From contig JASWHV010000008.1 of the NCBI GenBank assembly GCA_030760725.1, positions 59,371,671-59,435,670 of the forward strand: DNA of 64,000 nucleotides, read 5' to 3'. The notes below the pieces were generated by a model. The model worked only from the letters and a program-made list of their open reading frames with translations. It made no database searches and was not told where the DNA came from. Position numbers and translations under genes: made by a program. Shown here piece by piece: positions 1 to 8,903 of the stretch (position 1 is the first letter of the stretch; each line of letters begins with the position of its first letter). The DNA comes from Neostapfia colusana (taxonomy: Eukaryota > Streptophyta > Magnoliopsida > Poales > Poaceae).

Positions 1-2
1 CT

Positions 3-333
3 CAGAGGGAGGGCAAGCAGAAAGTCGATGCCTCGGTCAGCGGCGGCCACCAGGTGGGGTTTCAGGAGCCTCAGCGCGTCATGAAGACGGTGCACAACGG
101 TGAGGACTCCAGCTCCGATGGTGATGGGCCGGGGCGATAGCCAACTATGGATACCCCGAAAAGTCAGTGGAGGTTACACTGCTGCGGCGTCAACCTTGGA
201 GAAGCTCCGAGTAGTCGCAGCAGCCCAAGCACCAATCACAACGTTGCAGGATCGGGCGAGCTCCACCCTAGTGCATGCCTCCGTGCCTCGGTCGTACCTC
301 CTGGGGGCCGCCCAGGGTCTGTCAACCCCTTGA
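3..333 (+). pseudogene. gag/protease-linker remnant of element C
   Basis: The first about 135 bases encode a stretch matching the end of A's gag into the start of its protease region (shared motif REGKQKVDA, then FQEPQR and EDSSS), ending in a TAG. The next part (about 165-333) matches the segment that follows the protease in A (TAA.S.LEKL...AA.AP), so the protease core itself, including the catalytic DGG region seen in A, is missing. The two halves are joined by a deletion of several hundred bases. No function is expected. Assignment rests on alignment to A at 39741-40700. Confidence 0.65.
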
Positions 334-763
334 AGGCCTTGCCAGAAAGGGAAGATGCCTTGGGTCTCTCATGAAGAGTCCGAGTCCTCCTACCCCTTGA
401 AGGCCTTAGCCAGAAGGGGAGAGCTCCCCGGGGCGCCCAGGAGAAGCCGCACAGGACCTGATCCAGCGTGAAGATGACAACCTCGTCGACGAGGCTCGGC
501 TGCAGGTGACACCCCACAACGCACGGTCTCAGCTGCTGCTCTAGCACTACCGCCAAAGGACCAAACGCGTCAGGGACCTGCAGGAAGGCAACCTGGTGCC
601 GCGGCACGCACTTTCCCGAGAAGGACCTATAAACTCTCCCCCAGCCAGGAAGGTCCCTTCCGAGTCACGAAAGCTGCCGACCCAAGTACACATGCCTTTC
701 AACCGAGTGTGGGATCCATTCCCAAAACCCTTGGCATGGAACAACACTGTAAGTCCTACCCCC
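334..763 (+). pseudogene. Integrase C-terminal tail remnant of element C
   Basis: Fragments match the last about 100 residues of A's integrase (6717-7000 on the minus strand), such as the DNLVDEARL-like stretch near 475-500 and the RVRDLQEGNLV-like stretch near 568-600. Frameshifts and stops break the frame. A short direct duplication, CCCCTTGAAGGCCTT, occurs near 328 and 396 and probably marks the deletion junction that removed RT, RNase H and the integrase core. This is the point where C departs from A by a deletion of roughly 4 kb. Confidence 0.65.
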
Positions 764-2105
764 GAGCGTTAGTAGAACAGGGTCACTCCCTTCTGTAATA
801 AATCCCATAGAGTCTAGGAACAGCGCTTGGGGCAGCTAAGTCTCAAGGGACGGTCCAGGACTACATCCAGCTTAGCCTGGTTCCGACCCTAAGCGCGTAG
901 AGTCTTGCTTCCCTTCTTGACGAGGCGGGTCATTGCCTCCATGTACAGCCTGACTTCCACCTATGGGCATTAACACAGAAACCTGTTCTACCTCGCCCTC
1001 TCTCATGTGCTCATTTAAATTACGCATTAATTTTTATGGTCGCACTCTCTATGTATGTTCACCGTGCATCTAGCTCCCTCTCTCCCGCGCTCATCCGTAG
1101 TCAGCATTTGCTATCCTACCAAAGGCGGCTGCGCTTGAGGCACCTGCCGATGGCCAAGTGGGTCTCTCGGGCCTCCCCCAGTCAGGCGTTGCGCTGCCAG
1201 TTGGTCACCTCTAGGAAAGGCCTGCGCCGTGCATGGGGGGTCCAGGGTGCGTATCCCGCTTAGCCGGCTTTGTGCCCAAAGCGTGCGCATCGTGCCCTCC
1301 GGAGGTCCAGGGGAGTACAGCCGCTTTGTCTGGTTCCGTATCCAAAGCCTATGGACTCTGCTTCCCCGGCGCACGGTCCGGTACTAGGGATCCGACGATC
1401 GTACCCGGGCCTTGGAGGGAGCTGGAGCCCTGGCGCCTTGCGCACAGAATTGCCCAAGCCCCGTATAACGGATCAGGATCGTAAGTCGAATAAGACTAAG
1501 AGACGGGAGGGGAGGACCCCCCGAGGAGAATTACGTTTCCTCTACCTGTGTGCAGGTCCTCCAAGTTACAGCAACGGGGGCTGCATGAAGCGGGGGGCAA
1601 GGAGCTACGAACTACTCCAGCATAGGATCGGAAGGTCCGGGTCCCGCCCCTTCCACAGGGGCGAGGCCCGAAGCCCCACGTGTCCAGCGGGCCCGGAGCT
1701 CCCGCCTCGCAGAGGGGGGGCTCCGGACCTGCCACGTGGCTGGCGGAAACCGGACCTCCCCCTCTGAGGGGTGCTCCGAAAGCCCCACATGTCCAGCGGG
1801 GCCAGAGCTCCCACCTCCTCAGGAGGGGCTCCGAACCCGCCACGTGGCCGGCAGATCCGGACCTCCCCATGGGGCGAGCTCCGGAGACCTCCGGGGTCCT
1901 TAATACAGCAAGGACCCGGAGAAGGTGCCTGTGCAGAGCTTCGAGATTGGTAAAGGCCTCTGAGTGCCTTGCGGAGCTAAGGACTCGGCTAGGCAAAACC
2001 ATGAAGAAGACAAAAAGCATCACAGGCACAAACATTCAAGAGAGTCTATTTATTCATGGCTCCACGAGCTGGTCTACAGACTCGATAAAAAGAAAGAAGC
2101 GAGTC
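764..2105 (+). other. 3' non-coding region of element C
   Basis: No coding sequence on the plus strand. The segment is homologous, in inverted orientation, to A at 5564-6716, so it is a conserved region of the family between integrase and the antisense ORF. It contains the G-box repeat block listed separately. At its right end it carries the short untranslated stretch beyond the antisense-ORF stop. Confidence 0.65.
1640..1895 (+). repeat. Tandem G-box-containing repeats (internal)
   Basis: Imperfect repeats of about 50-100 bp built on the alternating phrases CCACGTGTCCAGCGGG and GCCACGTGGCYGGC, with CACGTG near 1677, 1731 and 1839 and a CACATG variant near 1788. The same phrase occurs in the U3 part of this family's LTRs (4400-4745 and 43040-43375), and in A's matching internal region near 5857, 5911 and 6029. 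CACGTG is the plant G-box core bound by bZIP and bHLH factors. Lying beyond the end of the antisense ORF, the block could act on either strand. Confidence 0.6.
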
Positions 2106-3847
2106 CTAAGGGCCTCCTGGCTCGCGTTGGAACCTGGAGGCTACAAGGGCGGCCACTTCCCCAACTTCGGCCCTGGCCATCTCCTCCCGCTCCGCGGCAG
2201 GACCATCTTTCACTGGCTCCAGTGAGAAGGAGGGGTCCCGGCTCTTGAAGTAGGCCAGCACATGCGTGGCAACCTCCAAGGCCAGGCCCCGTCCCTCTGC
2301 CTCAAGCTCACTGGCGACCACTGAGTCCAGCCTGCTCAGCTTGGCGCCCAGTGACTCTAGTGCGGGAATCACTTCAGCCACCTTCAGCGCAGGAGCCACC
2401 GCCTTCACCGGGCTGAAGCCTAGAGGGACCAAGGCGGACCCCGCCTGGTCGACGAAGCTCAAAACTGCACGGGCCTCGGAGGACCGTTAAGCCAAGAGCT
2501 CCTCTACCTCGCGGCGGTCTGCTCGCAGGGCGTCGTGGCTTCCCTCGAAGGACTCCTTCTCCCTAGCCGCCAGGGAGCTTTCCCAAAGGCGAAGAGACTG
2601 GGCAAGCCGCTCCAGCTCAGAAACCCGGAAGTTGGCAGCCAATTCCCGATCCAGGACCGCCTGGCGTTCGCGGGAGACCTGTTCCTCCCTCATGGCCAGG
2701 TCTGCCTTCCGGGCCTCTAGCTCCCTGGTCCGAGCTCGCAGGTCAGCCTCGCCTGCCGCCAGCCGCGCGGCGACCCTCTCCGCCTCGACAGCCGTAGAAC
2801 GCTCCTGGTTCTCGACGGCGAGCTTGCAGCGCTCCAGCCTCTGACGTATATCCTCCACCTCAGAGAGACTCTCCTCGGCTTGGGCATGTACCTCGAGGGC
2901 CTCCCAGTGGAGCCGTCGCGTTTCGGCGTCCAAGCGGTCAACAGGCCGTTTCAGCCGGTCGAGGAGCGCTTCCCTGAAGTCAAGCGACTCCTGCCTGGAA
3001 TCGAGCTCGCCCTTGACCTTCGCGGTCCGCTCCCGCAAAAGGTTCCCCCATATGAGGAGGCGATCCCTTTCAGCCGTATGCTCCTCCCGCTCACGACCAA
3101 GTGCGGCCAAGACCTGCCGGACGCTCGCTTGGGCGAGCGCGAAGGCATCCGCCAGAGGCAGTGGGGCAGCAGAGGCCGGAGCAGCACCCCCGACCTCCTC
3201 CATCACATCATCCTCCAGAAAAGGTGATGCGCCAGCGACCGGGATGAGACGCCGGTCAGGAGAAGCTGGCGCCGGGACTCCGACAGTCGGGCTTTCACCA
3301 ACTTCTGGCCCCTCAGTCCGTGGAGAGGGATGAGGAGGGGAGTCGGCACCGAATTAGAAGTCGGGTCGCCTGGTACAGGGTTGACCTGCGCTGGCTTGGG
3401 GGCCGCGGCAGTCGTCTCGGCAGGAGAAGATGACGCTGCCGAGGAATCCGGGCACGCTGGGACAGGAGAAACTCGCGCTGGCTCGGGGGCTGCGGCAGCT
3501 GTCCCTGTTTCCGAATGCAACGGTGCCGATCCCCCACCGGCCACGGAAGGCCGAGAAGCGCGAACACTCCAGCGGGCCTTGAACCCCGACTTCCGAGCCA
3601 GGGCAGGACCCCCAGAGCCCGCCGTCGTCGCCGACGGCCGCTCCGCAGTCGCCTGGACTGATGGAGCAGGGGATGCTCCAGAAGCTCCCCTCGACGCATC
3701 AGCCCGAGACCTCTTGGTGTCGCCACCGGAAGGAGTGCCTTCTCCAGAAGCAGAAGGTGCAGGCACCCTAGATCCCTGGCTTGGCACGGATGTCGCCACT
3801 GGAGGAGATCGAGCACGTTTCTTCTCTGGGGGCGGGTTGGAAGCCAT
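2106..3847 (-). pseudogene. Antisense accessory ORF of the Tat element (coiled-coil protein, broken)
   Basis: Read on the minus strand, opposite to the element. ATG at 3847 starts MASNPPPEKKRARSP, followed by a low-complexity Ser/Pro/Ala/Gly region of about 200 residues with basic patches. A long Glu/Arg/Leu-rich segment with heptad character follows (about 3170-2490, many REELE/RDRLL-type repeats, predicted coiled coil). Last comes an Ala/Val/Glu-rich C-terminal domain ending at 2106. Two lesions are visible: a frameshift near 3205 and an in-frame TAA at 2487-2489. Without them the frame would be about 580 codons. The last 38 codons are conserved in A (5441-5563). Antisense ORFs at this place are known in Tat-lineage elements such as maize Grande; their function is unknown. 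The nuclear-like basic N-terminus is only suggestive. Confidence 0.7.
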
Positions 3848-4337
3848 GGCGAGGGAAGGCTCAAAGACAAGAAGACAAAGGCACAAGAGTCCAAGGAAAA
3901 GCGCTGGGAAGTGCGAAGGGAAGCCGCAATGCGGGTAATATCCCCTTTTAAAACATCCCAGATGCGATTCCAAACAACCCGAAACTCTTCGAATACGCCG
4001 CATCGGCAACCGCATCGGCTGCAAGACTGAGCGCCGATGACAGGTGGGTCCAAGTTGCTCAGCTGAAGCGGTGGGTCAGGGAGTCAGTCTCCCAAGAAGA
4101 CGAGCCGGCAAGGCACTCCGGCGGGTTCCCGAAGAAAGCGCCGCAACGTGCAGAAGTGGCAGTATTGGGAACCGCCGCTGTAAAGGCAACCATCAAGTGG
4201 GCGCACGCTCCCACGATCCCGCGACTGTTCATGCTCCGGCAGCGGTCAATGCGGGACTTAGAGAAAGTGCGCGGAACAGAAGAGACGGAGGTCCCACCTC
4301 GGGCTCGCTATCTCCCCCAAGATGGGACCGGGGGCCA
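3848..4337 (+). other. Region between antisense ORF and 3' LTR of C, with PPT
   Basis: No coding support. This is the upstream side of the antisense ORF, so any promoter for it would lie here or in the LTR. It holds a GACAGGTGGGTCC motif at about 4038, also seen in unrelated LTRs of the window. Just before the LTR lies the purine-rich GATGGGACCGGGGGCCAC (about 4320-4337), the likely polypurine tract. Confidence 0.5.
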
Positions 4338-4399
4338 CTGTCGGTACCCGCGATATGGGGTATCCCCGCGCACGGGGGAAAATGCCTAAGGATCTCGCC

Positions 4400-4745
4400 C
4401 TTCTCCGCAGGGAGAGCTCCAAAGGCGCCACGCGTCCGGCGGGGCCAGACCTCCCTCTCCTTAGAGGAGAACTCCGGGCTCGCCACATGGCCGGCAGAAG
4501 CCGGACCTCCCCCTCCGCGGGGGAGAGGTTCGAAGGCGCCACGTGTCCAGCGGGGCCGGACCTCCCTCTCCTCAGAGGAGAGCTCCGGGCCCGCCACGTG
4601 GCCGACAGAAGCCGGACCTCCTCCCCCCCCCCCCCCCCCCGCGGGGAGAGGTCCGAAGGCTGCACGTGTTCTGCGGAGCCGGACTTCCCTCTTCTCCGAG
4701 GAGGGCTCCGGGCCCGCCACGTGTCCAGCAGAAGAGCGCTGCCGC
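4400..4745 (+). promoter_or_regulatory. U3 array of G-box repeats
   Basis: About four imperfect units of roughly 60-120 bp, each joining a GGGCCGGACCTCCCTCTCC-like phrase with GCCACGTG. Perfect CACGTG cores occur near 4541, 4595, 4663 and 4716, with variants CACGCG and CACATG in the first unit. They lie 400-600 bp upstream of the TATA box, a position fit for an enhancer. That they drive transcription is inference from position and motif only. Confidence 0.6.
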
Positions 4746-5125
4746 CCCCGAGCGGTAGGCAGCGGGCGTAAAGACGCCCCATACCTTGCCCGTACAAGGT
4801 ATTCAAGGCCCGCGCCTTCCCAAGACGCGGAGACGCGGAGCACGCCTCTGTTAGGTGCCGTTGCGCCCAGTCGCATCACAGACTAGCGCGCGGTGTCAGA
4901 ACCTGCCAGCTAATAAACACAGCGACAAGACATCCCCTGCCGCCTCCGCCGTCATCAACCACTACGACTAGCAGGCGGCATGGGCAGGGCGGAAAGACGA
5001 AGACTCAAAAGCCTTCGCCAGAGACAACTACCGATGTAACTGCGGATACGATAGTTGGCAGGCAATCTCCCTGGGACCACCTGTCGGGTCCCGGGCCCCC
5101 CTTGTAAGCCACGCGAGCCTTGGAC

Positions 5126-5132
5126 TATAAAA
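5126..5132 (+). promoter_or_regulatory. TATA box of Tat LTR
   Basis: TATAAAA in the context GGACTATAAAAGGCTCGGG, conserved in A's LTR at 42639-42645 on the minus strand. Transcription would start about 30 bp downstream, giving an R-U5 of about 280 bp. Confidence 0.75.
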
Positions 5133-5440
5133 GGCTCGGGTAGGCAACGTTAGCAAGGGTCCGCACTCCAGCAACTCATACGCTAGGCTTAACTCATCCT
5201 CAAGCTCAGGACTCCGGTTCTGGGCAACAAGCAATACAGCGAGCTCCTCAGCTCACCGTGGACGTAGGGTTTTACGCTCCGGCGGCCCGAACCACGTAAA
5301 ACTCGTCGTGTCAAGCTCCTCCCTAACTCGTCCCTACGCTCAAGCTCTCCTCAAGTGACTAGCCCCTCCGAAAAAGAACCTCCGCGGGCTGCCCAGTGCA
5401 GGTCCGGGGGAAGTGTCGACCACACACTTCGACACCTTCC

Positions 5441-5563
5441 TTCTCTCTGGAGCCGGTCCGACTAGGGCCCGCCGTCGACCGGGAAGAAGCTGCCAGGGCC
5501 GAGGTCGGGGACATGGCCGCCCTCGTGGCTTCTAGGTTCCAGTGGGAGTCCGGGGACTCTTAG
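5441..5563 (+). pseudogene. C-terminal remnant of A's antisense ORF
   Basis: Reads on the plus strand, opposite to A, as 40 codons up to TAG at 5561-5563. It is colinear with the C-terminus of C's antisense ORF (shared SLEPV, then AARAEVGDMAALVASRFQ). Conservation of this tail while the frame is otherwise lost to C's insertion shows that the accessory ORF belongs to the family and not only to C. Confidence 0.65.
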
Positions 5564-6716
5564 GTAGCCGCCCCCGTGGCCAAAAGGCCCTGTATCTCTT
5601 TCCCTTTTTTTCTTTACTTTTGTTGAGTCTGTAGTCCAGCTCATGGAGCCTTGAATGAATAGACTCTTGTTATTTTCTGCGTCTGTGTGCTTTTCGTCTT
5701 CTTTTTGGCTTGGCCTGCCCGAGCCCTTAGCTCTGCAAGGTACTCAGAGGCCTTCACCAGTCTTGAAGCCTTTCACAGACACCTTCCCCGGGTCCTTATA
5801 GTGTTAAGGGCCCCGGAGGTCTCCGGAACTCGCCCCGTGGGAACGGGGAGGTCCGACCACGTGGCAGGCCCGGAGCCTCCCACTGAGAAGCCGGAGGTCC
5901 GACCCCGCGGGACACGTGGGGCCTTCAGAGCTCACTCCTACGAAGGGGGCGGGGCCCGGCTCTGCCGGCCACATGGCGGGCCCGGAGCTACCCGCTAAGG
6001 AGAGAGGGGGGGGCTCCGGCCTCGCCGGACACGTGGGGCCTCTGGAGCCCGCCCCTGCTCCGGATCCTTCGGTCTTGCATTGGAGCTCCGGTCTTGCGCG
6101 GTCCCGTAGCGGCCCCCTGGTAGGTGTATCCAATTGTTTGGGCGCTCCTATCATACTCCTGCGGGGAGCTAAGGCCGGGTGGTCCTGCACATAAGTAAGG
6201 GAAACGTAATTCTCTTTGGGGCTCCCCCTTCCCTATCTCATAGTCTTATTTGGCTTACGATCCTGATCCGGTGTACGGTGCTTGGGAACTTTAGTGCGCG
6301 AAGTGCCGGGAGCTCGAGGCCCCCTGGCCCTCGGCAAGTACCTCAAACGCGACCGCCTTCGGTAAAATAGCAAATGCCGACTAGAGGTGAGAATGGGAAA
6401 ATGGAGCTGAGTGCATGGTGAGCATACACAGAAAGTGCGGTCATAAAAATTAATGCGTAATTTAAATGAGCACAAGGGAAGAGCAAAGTTGGACAGGTTC
6501 CTTTCCATATAAATTTCCATAGGAGGAAGGCAGGCTAAACATGGAGGCAACGACCCGCCCCATTAAGAGGGGAAGCAAGACTCTACGCGCTTAGGGTCGG
6601 AACCAGGCCAAGCTGAACGTAGTCCTGGACCGTCCCCTGAGACTTAGCTGCTCCGAGCGCTGTTCCTGGACTCTATGGAATTTATTACAAAATGAAGAGA
6701 TTGTCCTACTATTGCC
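5564..6716 (-). other. 3' non-coding region of A with G-box repeats
   Basis: No gene. It is the inverted counterpart of C at 764-2105. CACGTG cores occur near 5857, 5911 and 6029 within GGACACGTGGGGCC-like phrases. Together with the flanking integrase tails and antisense-ORF ends it forms one arm of a long inverted repeat with C. Confidence 0.6.
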
Positions 6717-8713
6717 CTAGGGGTAGAACTTACGGAGGTGTTCTATGTTCCAAGGGTTCGGGAGCGGATCCCCATCCTCGGTGGAAAGGCGTACGCACCC
6801 GGGATGGCACACTTTTGTGACTCGGAAAGGACCTTCCCAGCTAGGGGAGAGTTTGTCGGTCCCTTCGTGAGAATGTATGCGCCGCAACACCAGATCGCCT
6901 TCCTGCAGCTCCCGTACACGCACAGACCTTTGGTGGTAGCGTCGGAGCGCTTGTCGGTACCGTGCGTTGCGGAGTGCTGCATGTAATCGAGCCTCGTCGA
7001 CAAGGTCGATGTCTTCACGCCGGAGGTTGTCCTGCGCGGCTTCGGCGTAAGCTCCAACACGGAGGGACTTCATGGTGATCTCTGGGGGAAGCACAGCCTC
7101 GGCCCCGTACACCATGAAGAAGGGTGTCTCTCCGGTGGCCTGGCTCTGGGATGTCCGGTTAGCCCATAGTGTGCTTGGAAGCTCGTCCACCCACTTGGCG
7201 CCATGTTTCTTCAAGCCGGCATAGGTGCGGGTCTTGAGGCCTGAAGAATCTCGGCGTTGGCCCTCTCAACCTGTCCATCGCTCTTTGGGTGAGCAACGTA
7301 GGCATAGCACACCTGGATGCCGAGGTCTTCGCAGTATTCTTGGAACGCTGCGCTGGTGAACTGGGTCCCGTTGTCAGTGATGATTCTGTTCGGGACCCCG
7401 AAGCGGCATACGATCGACTTGATGAACTTTACTACTGGTTGCTTGTTGATGGTGACGATGGGTGTGGCTTCCGGCCACTTGGTGAACTTGTCGATGGCGA
7501 CGTAGAGGTACCGGAATCCCCCGACGGCTCTGGGGAATGGTCCCAGGATGTCCAACCCTCATACGGCGAACGGCCATGAGGGCGGGATCATCTGTACCGC
7601 CTGAGCCGGTGTATGGATCTGCTTGGCATGGAACTGGCACGCCTTGCAGCTCTCGACCAGCTTGACGGCATCCTGGAGTGCTGTCGGCCAGTAGAAGCCA
7701 TGCCGGAAGGCTTTACCGACAAGCGTGCATGAGGAAGAGTGACTCCCACATTCGCCTCCATGGATCTCAGCGAGCAAGTCGCAGCCTTCCCCCTGGGTTA
7801 TGCACCGCAATAGGACGTGGTTGGTGCCACGCCGGTAGAGATCCCCTTCTACCAGCGTGTACCTCTTAGCCATGCGCACAATCCGTTCAGAGGATACACG
7901 TTTATCACGGAGGATGTTGTCTTTTAAGTAGTCCCGGATCTCCGTGATCCATGCATCAGGTCTGACTTGAGCTTCTGGATCTTGAGCGCTGGGATGCACG
8001 GAGTCCCCAGTGACACTTACGATCCTTGGTGGCGTCCATGGCTGCAGGGCCGCCGGGACCGCCAGCTTCGAGGTGCTGGTCCAGCCCCCTTCGCCTGGCT
8101 CGGCAGGCCGGGCTGTGGGCCGCAGCAACGTCCTCTCGAAGACTCCTTCGGGCACAGGGGCTCCGGTGGAGGCCTTCGTTGAGAGGTCATCAGCTGCGGC
8201 ATTGCCAGCGCATGGTACATGGCGCAGGTCCAAGGTGAGGAAGTCTTTCTCCAACATCTGCACGTGGAGCAGATAAGCAGCTAGCTGTGGGTCATTGCAG
8301 GAGCATTCACCCTTAACTTGCTTGATAACTAGCTGGGAGTCGCCCTGTGCCAACAACTGGCGAGCGCCCAGAGACAGGGCTGTCTTTAGGCCAAAGATGA
8401 GTGCTTCATACTCTGCCATGTTGTTGGTTGCCTTGAAATTGAGATGCACCATGTACCCAAACTGCTCCCCCGATGGCATGAGAAGCAGTACGCAGGCACC
8501 GGCCCCCTGCTTTCGCGAGGAGCCGTCGATGAAGAGCGTCCAGTGAGGCCCGGTGAAGACCGGACCTTGATGCTTCAGTTCACCGTCTTCGTGGCCCCCT
8601 GGGTCAGCCTTCGTTGGCGTCCACTCAGCCACGAAGTCAGCCAACGCTTGGCTCTTCACCGCATGGCGAGGAAGGAAGTCCAACTCAAACTCCACCAGTT
8701 CCGCTGCCCATTT
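6717..8713 (-). pseudogene. A pol, 3' part: archaeal-type RNase H and integrase
   Basis: From 8713 downwards: the end of the connection after the first RNase H (WAAELVEFELDF, KSQALADFVAEW); a second RNase H with LFIDGSSRKQGAGACVLL, NNMAEYEALIFGL and GDSQLVIKQVKGE; the integrase HHCC zinc region (HGGECGSHS...CKACQFHAKQ); the catalytic core with DILGPF, TDNGTQF and KSDGQVERAN; and a C-terminal domain ending EHLRKFYP. The DDE residues are all present. Lesions: TGA at 7556-7558 where related elements have Trp (FAVWGLDILGPF type) and a frameshift near 7212. The extra RNase H downstream of the retroviral one is diagnostic of Tat elements. The other part of pol is at 38155-39740. Confidence 0.85.
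8709..8713. repeat. TSD CATTT, left copy (element B)
   Basis: CATTT directly precedes B's TGTAAGG at 8714, and an identical CATTT follows B at 38150-38154. Removing B and one copy joins A's RNase H frame (GNVAKWAAELVE), which confirms the insertion point. Confidence 0.95.
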
Positions 8714-8895
8714 TGTAAGGGCCTCAGTTTTTGACACATGTTTAAAGTGTTCATCACCACACCACACACCTCATTTGAAGCAAGTTGATGAACACAAATG
8801 AAGAGCAAGTAACCACCATCAACATGCTCATTAGAGAACAAACTCACATATTGCAAAAGGGGTATTTCCCACATGTGATATAGAGGGGCTGGGCA

Positions 8896-8903
8896 TATAA
8901 AAA
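8896..8903 (+). promoter_or_regulatory. TATA-like site in B LTR
   Basis: TATAAAAA in GGGCATATAAAAACTCC, about 180 bp into the LTR. Preserved in the 3' LTR near 34251, while E has TATGAAAA. Its use as the promoter is not established, because the gene-like exons lie over 2 kb downstream. Confidence 0.4.

Larger units (their letters stand above)
1..5434 (+). mobile_element. Element C: non-autonomous Tat-lineage Ty3/gypsy derivative (5' end outside window)
   Basis: Seen: in plus-strand order, a gag/protease remnant, the C-terminal tail of integrase, a non-coding region with G-box repeats, a long reading frame on the opposite strand, and a 3' LTR ending in CA at 5434. Every part aligns with element A (5435-43420), which lies in the opposite orientation. 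Compared with A, C lacks the protease core, RT, both RNase H domains and the integrase core, so it could move only with proteins supplied in trans. It is inserted in the antisense-ORF remnant of A, which resumes right after 5434. The base run after the LTR is CCTTC, a candidate TSD, but the other copy is outside the window. Inferred: a deletion derivative comparable in kind to non-autonomous partners of Tat elements in rice. Confidence 0.8.
4338..5434 (+). repeat. 3' LTR of element C (Tat family)
   Basis: 1097 bp, starting TGTCGGTACC and ending ..TTCGACA. It aligns along its length with the inverted LTR of A at 42344-43420. U3 carries G-box repeats and a C-homopolymer near 4621-4640, a TATA box lies at 5126, and about 300 bp of R-U5 follow. 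The right end abuts A's truncated antisense ORF. Confidence 0.85.

Noticed and set aside
1270..2225. Frames of 165-181 codons on both strands in C's 3' region
   Set aside because: Overlap each other and the repeat block; the homologous region in A does not keep them open.
4400..4745. CRISPR-like regular repeats
   Set aside because: Units are imperfect, GC-rich, without unique spacers, and lie in an LTR of a plant retroelement.
4229..4886. Several 150-280 codon frames across C's LTR
   Set aside because: They follow the GC-rich G-box repeats on both strands and share no family; composition explains them.
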